A DNA stretch of 64,000 nt from Micractinium sp. NFX-FRZ. Taxonomy: Eukaryota > Chlorophyta > Trebouxiophyceae > Chlorellales > Chlorellaceae. Shown here piece after piece: positions 35,630 through 45,124 of this stretch. Numbering within the stretch: the first letter of the stretch is position 1; each line of letters opens with the position of its first letter. Where the stretch lies: assembly GCA_029339195.1 (NCBI GenBank), contig JAPTJF010000299.1, positions 1 through 64,000 of the forward strand, in the 5' to 3' direction. The position numbers and the translations under genes are program-made. Under the pieces are notes generated by a model that ran no database searches, had not been told where the DNA came from, and saw only the letters and a program-made list of their open reading frames with translations.

Positions 35630-37590
35630 TGGAGCAGCAGCGCGAGGGCAGCGCGGCGCCGGCGGCGACGCCCGGCGCAGGCGCCAGCCGGTTTGCCTGG
35701 CAGCGGCAGCAGCTGGAGCAGGCGGCAGATGAGGGGCTGCAGCGCATGCGCATGCTGTCTCTGGAGGCTGAGGGCTCTGCTCAGCAGGAGGAGGGGGATG
35801 AGGACGGGCCTCAGGACATGGTCCGCTCACCCGCCCCCGTCACCAGCCGCCGCATGCCAGCAGCGCCAGCAGTGCCCCTGGGCTCTGCGGATGGCGTGGC
35901 ACAGCATGGGAAGCAGGGAGGGCGAGGGCAGGGTGGCCCCAGCAGCGGCGGCCCCCGCCGTGCCGCCGCCGCTGCAGCGGGCGCCCGCGTGGCTTCCGCG
36001 CTGGAGGGGGCACGCCAGCTGGCGCTTGGCACCCGCACCCAGCAGCAGGGGCAGCAGCAGGGGCAGGCGCAGCAGCAGCAGCAGCAGCGGCGCCCGCAGC
36101 CGGAGGAGCAGCAGCAGGAGAGCAGCGAGGGTCACAGCACGGGGCAGGCGTCCAGCGCGGCACGGGAGCCTCCCAAGCGCCAACGCCGCAGCGGTGACCT
36201 CCTGCCCCCGCTCTTTGAGCACTCCTCGCAGCAACGCCGGCAGCAGCAGCAAGCAGCATTTGCAGCCTCCGCCGCGGCAGCCGTGCAGCAGAGCGACTCG
36301 CGAGCAGCGTCAGCTGCAGCGACGGCGGCAGCGGCGGCGGCTGCGGCACAGCGGGCAGCAATCTTGGGCAGCCTGCGCCCGCGCCCCACCGCATCCCGGC
36401 AGCAGCAGCAGCTGGGGGAGGGATCGAAGCAGGCGCTGGCACCCGCTGGCCCACCGGCGGAGGGCCAGGAGGCAGCTGCTGCCATTGGTGCTGTCAGCAA
36501 TGCGCAGGGCCCGCCGCAGCAGGAGCAGCAGGCGGTGGAGGAGGGACGGCCCGTGGGGCCAGGTACGGTGGCGGCAGCGGCAGGGGAGGCGTCGGATGCC
36601 ACGCTGCGGGCGCCGCGCGCCGCGCACAGCGGCAGCAGCGTGTGGGGCAGCACCCTGGTGTGTGCCGACCTGACGGTCAACGACGTCGCCTCTCAGTACT
36701 GGCCCTTTTTGCGGAGCGCGATGCGGGGGCAGGTGGGCGGGTGTTGGCTGGCTGGCTGGGAGGGAGCAGGGGGGAGGGGAGGGAGGCAAGAAGGCGGGCA
36801 GGACGGGGTGGTCGGCGGCGTACAAACCAAGGCGCAAGAGCTTCTGCCGTCCTCTGTGCGCTCAGGGGGGGGACATGGTGTCCAGGCCTGCCCTGCCTTC
36901 TGTGCACCTACCCCGCCCTGCACGCCCTGCTTGGCAGGTTGCATCTGCACCCAGGTGCTTGGCACAGCTGGCACCGCTGCACCCCGTCTCACATTCTTCT
37001 TGCCTGCCTGGCCCCTGCCCCTCCCTGCAGACGGCCACGCTGCAGGCGGGAGACAAGGCCCTGGTGGCGTCCATGGTGGGCCAGCTGGGGGACGCAATCA
37101 CTGGTGAGGGGGGTGAAGAAGCAGAGGAGGGCATGGGGCCACTGGGCGGGAGGCGGGGGCACTGGGTGGGGCAGGGTGGGCCAAGGGTTGAGGTGCAGGG
37201 TGCGGGAGCACGAACCAGACCTTGACCTATCCGTCGAGGTGCAAGGTGCAGGGAGGCCCGGCAACACAGCTTGGGTTGGGGCAGGCCTGGTTGATCCAGC
37301 TGTTACTACTTTTCCGCTTGAGCTCTTTGGCCCTGTGCCGCCCTGCTCACCCATTGCACCCTCCCGATGAATGCCCTGCCCGCCCCGGCCCCACCATGCC
37401 CCCACCCCTCACCCCTGCTCGCTCACACTTCTGCCTGCCTGCCCGCCTGCCCGCAGATGCGTACACCGCAGAGGCCGGCAGCATGCGGCGGCCCCCAGCG
37501 GAGGTGAAGAGTTTGGTGGCTGCCACCGCCTTTGACGACTTCTTCAGGGCAAAGACTGCAGCAGACTCTTCTGGCGCCTCCCTGGGCTGA
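33136..37590 (+). CDS. Polyglutamine-rich unassigned, probably nuclear protein
   Basis: Eight exons with exact phase agreement: 33136-33364, 33466-33672, 34010-34129, 34567-34669, 34856-34947, 35180-36732, 37031-37103, 37457-37590; 836 residues. The N-terminus (MATPKKPRKDNEG) is basic, followed by two Gln runs. A conserved-looking helical part spans about 120-270: SPKKRKASYNIDKEFILKD (basic, localisation-like), ARGQLGQLLFEFSQIELNRD, FELAVADAAELLQAQLR, LRTYAVQAIAAFAD. Exon 6 encodes over 500 disordered residues: acidic Ser/Asp, then many CAG-coded Gln runs mixed with Ala and Arg. The C-terminus regains order (VASQYWPFLRSAMRGQ, KALVASMVGQLGDAI, AEVKSLVAATAFDDFFRAK). I recognise no domain; a transcription or chromatin scaffold is a guess from composition only. 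Confidence 0.72.
34071..34434 (+). repeat. Two decayed copies of the exon 3 end inside intron 3 of the polyQ gene
   Basis: The source is the end of exon 3 and its donor (34071-34140). Copies lie at about 34236-34300 and 34360-34430, each keeping cctgctrgargc, ca-agcgcac-type and gggtggstgct blocks. Spacing is about 165 and 125 bp. Confidence 0.85.
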
Positions 37591-38266
37591 GCTGGATGGC
37601 CGGCACGACCGGCACGGCTTTGCTGGCAGCTGAGCTGGCACAAGGCGGCAGCACGGGCGCGGCATCCCCCGCAGCTGCTGCGTCGGTGCTGCCGGCACAC
37701 AGAGCCATGCGTGCTCTCTGCCTGGAGGAAGCAAAGTCCCGTGAACACTGGTGCTGCAGGTGGCAGGGCCGGCGGCCCTGGCTGGCCTGCTGGCCTGGAG
37801 CGCAGCGGTCCTGCCCATGCACAGCCCCTGTACCATTACCACCACCACAAGTAGCAGCCGCCCTGCCGAATTTTGACGATACATGTACACAACCCCTTTG
37901 AACTCCCTTCGTTTTCACCTGGCACTCTTGCCTAGTACACCCGCTCCTGTGCACGCCTCCTCCCAGTGCTTAGCCCACAACGCCTTCCTGTCTCGTGCGA
38001 CGTGCGCGCACCCTCGAGCAATGCGAACCACCTCCCACACTCGCCAGCCTGCTTACGTGTGCAGCACACTGCGACTACCCAATGCCTGCTCTACATCTGC
38101 TCCTCCCATTGCCCTTCTTTGATCGCTTTCCGGCGGCGGGCCGTCTCTCCCAACGATTGCTTAGTCAGCGTAACGATACCCCAAGTGTAGATAAGAGATC
38201 ACATATGCTTACAATCCAAAGGTTGCTGCATGCCAGGCAACAGCAGCGCGGTAGGTTCGCCGTACG
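37591..38266. other. Convergent 3' region of polyQ and symporter genes
   Basis: No exon was found. It contains the 3' flanks of both genes and a minus-strand TGTAA close to the symporter stop. Confidence 0.5.
38209..38213 (-). terminator. TGTAA poly(A) signal of the symporter gene
   Basis: Reads TGTAA on the minus strand about 55 bp after the stop codon at 38267, at a typical distance for green algae. Confidence 0.55.
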
Positions 38267-41200
38267 TCACCCGGGAGCACCGCCCGCAGGGCGCCCGCCC
38301 GCCTCCCCTCCCTCATCATCGTCTGACGACCGCCGCTTGCGCTGCCGTGGATCCCACAGCAGGCCGCCCCTGTCGGTGCCGTCGCCGCTGCTGCCGCTGC
38401 TTCCTGCCCCTCCCGCTGCGCTGCCGCTGCCGGCTGCATCCCTTCCGCCAAACAGCTGCTGCACTTGGTCCAGCGTGAGCCCGTTTGTCTCTGGTAGGAA
38501 GGCGTACGTCCACACAAAGCCCGCGCAGGCAATGGCGGCATACAGGTAGAAAGCTCCAGAGCCTCCCACTTTGGTGGTGAGGGTGAGGAAGGTCTGCGCC
38601 ACGACGGCATTGCTCACCCAATTGGCGGTGGCAGCCAGGCCTGAAAGGGGGAGGTGCAGGGGAGGGAGGTGGGGGAGGCAAGTAAGGTTTGGGAGGGGAG
38701 CACTTGTTGCGGTGTAGCGTCAGTCCTTTGCAGGGGAGGGGGCGTGTCGGCGCAGCAGGTCTGGTGTTTTTGACAAGGGGGGCGAGGAGGGACACAGCCA
38801 AGCACGGGGAGGGCACTTGCAGCCGGGGTTGAGCACCCTATGGGTACCTGCAAGAAGGCGGGCGGGCACCCTGCCCCTGCCCCACCCCCCTGCCTCCGTG
38901 CACAACGCCCCCGCTTGCCTGTGGCCACGCCGCGCACCGCCAGGGGGTAGATCTCGGCATTCACCGCCCAGGGCACCAGGCCCAGCCCAGGGCTGAAGGC
39001 TGCCAGGTAGGCCACCAGGCAGGCCAGGATGAGCCAGGTGTAGCTGCTGGGGCAGCCGTGCAGGAAGAGCTGGTGGGGCGGCGGGCAGCCGGCGCCCTGC
39101 TCCTGCTGCTGCTGCTGGGTCTGGTAGTCGAGTGCCAGGCAGGTGCCAGGTGCCAGCACGCCGCCGGCAGCGCCCCCCGCCGCAGCACTGCCCCCGCAGA
39201 ATCCGCAGCCGGAGCGCAGGCAGGCGGTGCAGTCTGGCAGGCCGGCGGCGGGGCAGGCGCCGGGGGTGGCGGCGCCACTGTCGGGCAGCACGACCGGCGA
39301 GTGGCGCTCGGCTGCCAGGAAAGCGGAGGCCAGCGTGCCCAGCGCCAGCACCACGGCGGCGATGCTGGTCAGCAGCAGGCGGCGCCTGCCCTGGCGGTCC
39401 ACCGCTCGGAGCCCCAACAGGGTGCCCAGGGCATTGGTTCCACTGGGCACCAGGGACAGCAGCAGGGCGGCACGCTTCTGCACGCCCGCCAGCTGCAGGA
39501 TGCTGGGTGTGTAGTACCTGCAGTACCAGAGGGTGGGACACAAGCATGGGACGAAGGGAGGGAGGGTGGGGTTAGGTTGGTCGGCATGGTCGGAGAGGCA
39601 ACAAGTATGCGGTACGGATGCCTTGCCCGCATGCCGCCACGTCGGAATGTCGGCGTGTTGGCGAGCCGAGCAAAGAGCAGAGAAACCCACACGTGCTTGC
39701 GCGGTCTATCCCCCAGACTCACATCACGGTGTTTATTCCCGCAACCTGGAAGACAAGGAAGGGGGGGATGAGGGGACGGGGAGGGGAATAGCAGGCAGAT
39801 GTTGGGTTGGGCTCGGGGAAGGGGCAGCAGGCACCTCGAGGAAACTGCCACAAGGCCACCTCGCCACTACGGAAGGCCATCTCGTGCCCCACCAGCCGCA
39901 CACTCTGCAACCACCAACCAAACCATCTTGCACGCCAGCAGCCTCACAAGCAGCCGACCTGTTGCAGTATCTGCAGGCCCACGCCGACGTGCAGCGCTCG
40001 CAGCACGGGGCGCGTCAGCAGAAGGCGCCAGGGGGTGCCGCCGCCGCCCCCGCTGCCACCGCTGCCGGCCTCGCCACTGCCCGCTGTCGCCGCTGCAGCA
40101 GCAGCTGCGGCGGCAGCCATGGCTGGCGCCCCTGGCTGCAGCTTCTGCATGGCACGCTCCGCTGCGGCTGTGCGCCCCCTGCTGGCCAGCCAGCGGGGGC
40201 TCTCCGGCAGCAGCAGGAGGCCGGTAAACTGAGCGATGGCGGGCACCGCTGCGATGCCCAGCATCCAGCGCCAGGTGCCGGGGACAAAGCTGAATACGAA
40301 GTCTGGGGGAGGGAGGGAATCGCGTGGAGGGGAAAGGTATGAGGGAGCGCACGCGGGAGAAGGTGGGTCACAGGAAGAGAGGCGAAGGGGGCCAGCACGA
40401 AACGTGCTGCCTGGACACTCACGTTCCACCGCCCACGTTGCACCACAACCTGCCTGCCCTCACATTGCCAGCACACTCATCCCCAAACACACACACCGCT
40501 CCCTACTGCCACATGTGCCCGGAGCGGGGGCGGCGTTGAAGGTGGCGTTGCAGGCGGCAGGCAAAGGCTGGAGACAGCGCTGCACGGTTTGCTGCCAGCT
40601 GAGCAACAAGGGCACCCCTCCCGGTCTGCCCCACCTGCCACGTAGGCCATAAACTGCCCAGTGGTGATCATGAGTACGTTGACTGCGACCAGGCTGGCGC
40701 GGCGTGCGGGTGGCGCGCACTCTGCAATGAAGATGGGCACGGTCACCGATGCCAGCCCCACGCCCAGCCCCACGAGGGCGCGCCCTGCGGGCACAGGAGG
40801 GCAGGGCAGGGCAGGATTTGGAAAGGCAAAACGGGTGGGCAGGCGGGTGGTTGGGTTGGGTGGGGTGCACCAAGGGTGCTGCCCAGGAAGCTCTCTTGCT
40901 GGCACGTCATGCAACGCCCCAAGCCTGCCTGAGTGGCACAAAGTTAGAGACACATGAGTATCAGCTTCTGCAAGGCAGGCGGTGCTCAACCTGGGCTCCC
41001 CTCCTCCGGCCCAGGCGAGCGCACCCGCAATGAGCCACCACTGGTCCTGGGCTGCCGCCATGGCCACCGCCCCGCCGGTGAACAGCACATCGGCGGCCAG
41101 CAGCGCCCGCTTGCGCCCCACCCGGTCGGCCAGCCAGCCGCCCGCTATGGAGCCCAGGCCGGCGGTGACGATGGCGGCGGAGACGATGAGCTGCAGCAGC

Positions 41201-42088
41201 GGCAGCAGCAGCAGCACAGAGGGAGGGGGTGTCTCTAACAGCGGATCACACAAGATGAGGGAGACGACATGGGGAGCCCAGCGGTGACGATGGCGGCATA
41301 AGGTATCAGGTGCAGACGAAAGGGCACGGGGGCGCAACGGCGTGTGATGAGCAGAGGGCTTGATTGAGAGGTCCTCCTGGAGGGGCATGCCAGGCATGGA
41401 ATGGCACGCACAATCTCTGTGTGCCCAATTCTTTGTTCCCCCAGTACCTTCTGCAACACACAGCCTTCTTCCCCCCTGCTGGCGCGTGCCTTCCTGCATG
41501 CCTGGCGCCCAATTGGGGCCCACCCACCCTCGGCAAGAGGCTCACCTCCTGCCAGCGGGCCAGCGCCGCTGGGTCGCCGGCATACGACTGCAGGATGTCG
41601 TCCCGAATGTAGGGCAGCGTGCCTCCGATGGCGGTATCGAAGCCAAAGAGGAAGCCGCCAATGGAGACGACCAGCACGAAGACAGAGAGGTAGGAGGGGC
41701 GGCGGCGGGCGGCGCCTGAGGGGCAGGGAGAGTGCGGGGGAGGGAGGGGCGTCGGCAACAAGGGGGAAGGCAAAGGAGTAGCAACACTGGCATGTCGAGC
41801 CCAGATGCATGTTGTGCAACCTGACATGGCTGTGAGGCGCAGTGCAGCAGCAGCAGCATCGCTCCCGTTGAAAGCCGGCGGCAGTGGGCAGAGGGGCGGG
41901 CGCCGGGGGTGGGGGCGGGAAGAGTGCTCACCTTCGCTGCGCTCCTGCCCCTCCTCTGCCTCGGTCAGGCTGTCATGTCCCAATACTAGAGGCCGGGTCT
42001 CATCTAGCAGTTCGTCGCCCTGGAGGACAGTCACCTCGCGGCTGGGCAGTCTGGGCATCTCCAGCTCTACTGGCATTCCACGCCGCAT
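38267..42088 (-). CDS. MFS inositol/sugar proton symporter with PSI-like extracellular loop
   Basis: Eight exons with consistent phases: 41932-42088, 41546-41715, 41025-41190, 40635-40784, 39959-40302, 39723-39745, 38919-39517, 38267-38640; 660 residues. Sugar-porter signatures appear in order: [14 protein letters not shown] (TM1), [81 protein letters not shown] and [12 protein letters not shown]. Between the TM9 and TM10 regions lies a Cys-rich loop ([16 protein letters not shown] ... CLALD), like the PSI-type loop of plant INT proteins; this favours myo-inositol over hexose transport. A low-complexity Ala/Gly insertion lies in the central loop. Exon 6 is only 23 nt. The intron after exon 7 uses a GC donor (ACAG|GCAAGC). 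The C-terminal tail is acidic/basic and cytosolic. The chosen start is the first ATG in frame. Confidence 0.92.
41153..41307 (-). repeat. Copy of the exon 3 start inside intron 2 of the symporter gene
   Basis: The exon 3 start with acceptor (41150-41195) is repeated at about 41273-41312, sharing agcggtgacgatggcggc. On the minus strand the copy reads AAIVTAGL in the same way as the exon. Confidence 0.82.
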
Positions 42089-42278
42089 CAACGGCGATCA
42101 GAGTGGGTCTACAAGCATAAGGAAATGCTTGAACAGAAGGGCAGGCCACCCAGCTCGGCATGCAAGTCGCGCTGGCGCAGCACGCAAGCCTTGCCCCAGC
42201 CCGATTGCCCCCGTTTGTCTCTTCTGCCCCCATTGTGCAGCGCGCTTGGAGCAGCAGGACCACCCAGCACAGGCAGCC
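42089..42278. promoter_or_regulatory. Compact divergent promoter of symporter and DUF2358 genes
   Basis: Only about 190 bp separate the two opposite ATGs, the shortest divergent gap in the window. No TATA box was seen. Confidence 0.4.
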
Positions 42279-44290
42279 ATGCAGTGCCAGTGCCGCAGTG
42301 GGTGTGCGCCGCCCGCCGCACAGTCGGCGCGGTATTCCGCGCAGCAGCAGGTCCACCATGTGCATCATCACGCGAGGACCCTGCCAGCACGCCCCGCCGT
42401 GGTCAGCTCGCCGGCCGTGGTGGCGCACAGGGCGCCAGCGACAGCGCTGCCGACCGACACCCCCGCCCGCAGCAGCACCCACCCGCTTCTGCTGCTGGAG
42501 CGCAGCTACCGTGCCTCCTCCCTCAGCCAGGACAAGCTGAGCAGCCAGAAGCAGGAGTACTACACAAACATGGGTGCTGCAATCCGGGCGCTGCAGCAGG
42601 TATGTAGGGCGCACCGCTTGCGGTGGGTGCTGCCTGCAGGGCGAGGGCCAGGAATTGACACTCTGAGCCACCCTGAATGCATGTCATGTCTTGCAGCTGG
42701 GGTGGTATTGTGGGTGCCTGCAGGTGCCTGCCGTGCCACCACACAGTGCAGCCGACAGCTGGCCAGCTGAGTTACTCAGCAAGGCTTAACGGCCACTCGT
42801 GCTGCCTCGCCTCGATCATGCTGTTTGGGCCCTGGGCCGGCGGGCACTTGTTGCCCTGTCCCGCCTGCCTGTCCCACCCTCCCTCCTCCCCCCCCCCCGC
42901 CACAGGACCTGCCCGCCATGCTGGAGCGCCAGCCGGACCTGGATGTGTGCTGCGAGGGTGTGGTGTTTGAGGACAACCTGTCGCCACGCCTGGGCCTGCC
43001 CCCCTCCAGCTGCGCCGGCAAGGAGGCCTACTCCCGCCTGCTCTGGAGCCTGCGCTTCCACCGCACCCTTTTCTTCTGCAAGTCGCGGGTGGGTGGGTGG
43101 GTGCGCCCCGAGGGGCAGTGCATTGTGCGGTTTGGTTTCCTGTGGGTGCCGGTGGGGGAGCAAAGGTGGCTGGCCTGGTCTGCCTTGGCTTGGCTTGGCC
43201 CAGCTCTGAAGAGAGGGGCTGTGCATTGAGCCATGTGGGGTCCTGTTGGTGGGCGAGCGCAGCAGGCCACAGCGGGCCACCAGTACAGCAGCAGGGCGTG
43301 CTCGGTTGTGATCGAACTGCCCCGTGCAGCAGCGTATGTGTGATCGGGAGCACAGGCCTCGCCTCGCCTTCTCGCCTCCTGGCCGACCCTGTGCAATCCC
43401 ACCCTAGCCGACCTTGCCTGCAACATCCCGCCACCTGTACACCCTCTGCTGTGTATGCCTGAGCATCCCGCCCCCTGCAGCCCCTTGTGTCACCCCACGC
43501 TCACTTGCTGCCTCGCCCCCCCCCCCCCCCGCCTCTGCCCCCCAAAGCAGGTTGAGCTGCAGCGGATGTGGGAGAAGGAGCCGGGCGTGGTGTGCGTGCG
43601 CTGGTCTGCCGCCGCCTCCCCCCGCCTCCTGCACGGCCTGCTGGCCACCAGCTCAACGGTGATGAGCCTGGATGGGGTGTCAGGTGGGCTGGGCAACCGT
43701 TTGGGTGCTGCCTTCTTCTTTTCCTCTCCTTTCCCCTCTGCTTGTTTCTGTGACTGGGCGGGGAGGGAAGGCAGGGGGGACAGCGATGAGCCTGGATGGG
43801 GTGCCAGGTGGGCTGGGGACATGTTCCTTTCTGTCTCTCCCTATCTTTCTCGTCTGGCTGTGATTGGGCGGGGAGGGAAGGCAGGGCAAGCAGCGATGAG
43901 CCTGGATGGGGTGCCAGGTGGGCTGGGGCCACCGCTAGATTTAGCGCCAACGAGGAGTCGTGGGCTCCAGCCCAAGCTTGTGTGCTGTCCCTCCCTCTTT
44001 GTGCTGCGACTTTGCTAGGAGGGAAGGCAGGGGAAGCGCTGCTTTCCGAGGGCTGCCGCTCGTGTGAACTCCAGCCTCTCACCCACCCACCCCTCCATCT
44101 CCCCCAACTGCCCCCCCCCCTCACACACACTGCAGAGTTCCACTTCAACGAGCAGGGGCGCATCATGAAGCACAGCGTGGATTGCGTGTCCTACTCCGGC
44201 CCCCGCGCCGCCCAGTCCCTGCTGGCGCTGCGTCACAAGCAGCGCGCCATGGTGCCGGGGCTGGCGGGCGGCTCGTTTGACGACTGCTGA
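42279..44290 (+). CDS. DUF2358 (NTF2-like) protein, probably organellar
   Basis: Four exons with consistent phases: 42279-42599, 42906-43088, 43551-43683, 44136-44290; 263 residues. Residues 1-75 are Ala/Ser/Arg/His-rich without acidic residues, like a transit peptide. The rest matches the conserved plant/algal DUF2358 family (PF10184): LQQDLPAMLERQPDLDVCCEGVVFED, YSRLLWSLRFHRTLFFC, ELQRMWEKEPGVVCVRWSA, LDGVSEFHFNEQGRIMKHSVD. Family members are small alpha+beta proteins of unknown biochemical role, often plastid-predicted. The C-terminus ends GGSFDDC. Intron 3 carries tandem copies of the exon 3 end. It is divergent from the symporter gene. Confidence 0.85.
43659..43930 (+). repeat. Tandem copies of the exon 3 end and donor in intron 3 of the DUF2358 gene
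   Basis: The source gatgagcctggatggggtg plus caggtgggctggg (43661-43693) recurs nearly intact at 43784-43816 and 43894-43926. Each copy is preceded by tgaytgggcggggagggaag (43751 and 43861). A shorter remnant of the leading block (aggagggaaggcaggg) lies near 44018. Unit length is 110 bp. Confidence 0.9.
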
Positions 44291-45124
44291 TGCTTCAGCA
44301 ACCCGGCTCTGTTGGCCAGGCGCAAGCCAGGCACAAGTCAGCTTTCTGCCTTCCCGTTTGGCAGCAGAAAGGAGGGGGGCAGCTGGCAGGTTGCGGAGCT
44401 GCCAGGTGGAGCCTTTCCTCCCTGGCTGCGGACGCCGCACCGTATCCCCACGTTCATCCTCCCCCCCGGTTTACCCCTTCTACCAACCTCCACTACTGAG
44501 CACGCGTGCGCCCTCCCGCAGCTCCCTTTGCTCCTCTCTACCTCAACTCCCTTGACCCCATCGGTCCCCATTCTTAGTTGCACATGTGCTCCTCCCCCAC
44601 TCCCCCCCCCCCTTCCCCCCCTTCTCCCCGCCTGCGGCGCCTGCACCGCTGCACCCCATGCTGCTCAATGCATGCCGTTATTTCATTGCCGTCTGCTGGT
44701 GGGGGCGCGGCGCGCTGCCACTGGCCGGTTAGCGTGCCCCTGCCCCCCCTGCCCCCGCTGGCCCCTTGCTTTGTCGGCTGGCAAAACGTTTTGCACGATT
44801 TGGTGTCACACCGAGCTGCCCGCTCAATTCTTTCTTTCTTTGGTCTTCTAGTCAAGTGTGTTTGGCATGCACACAGCAAACTAAAATGCTGAGCTGAACT
44901 TCCCCACTTTTCTGCCTGTGTAATTTCCCCGGCTGCACCCACCCCTGCCTGTGTAACTTCACCGGCTGCACCCACCAGCTGCCAGAGCAGAGCGTTGGAG
45001 TGCGCCTGATGTCGCCCGCACTGTTCGAGGGACTCGTTTCCCTGCCAACTGCTGCATTGGGCCCACGCCCGGCAGCTTAAGCTGCCGCCCTGCCCTGCGC
45101 CGCCGCCCGCACCCCTGCACTGCT
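44291..45124. other. Convergent 3' region of DUF2358 and C2-domain genes
   Basis: No exon was found. It contains C-rich low-complexity DNA and a duplicated TGTAA element. Confidence 0.5.
44911..44975 (+). terminator. Duplicated TGTAA poly(A) element
   Basis: Two direct copies of a ~33-bp unit (ctgcctgtgtaa-y-ttc-m-ccggctgcaccca) carry TGTAA at 44919-44923 and 44952-44956, about 630 bp past the DUF2358 stop. Confidence 0.5.

Noticed and set aside
34745..35830. 361-codon open frame on the minus strand opposite the polyQ gene
   Set aside because: It is a shadow of CAG/CTG repeats in the plus-strand exon 35180-36732, with low-complexity Ala/Pro/Cys content and no splice-bounded neighbours.
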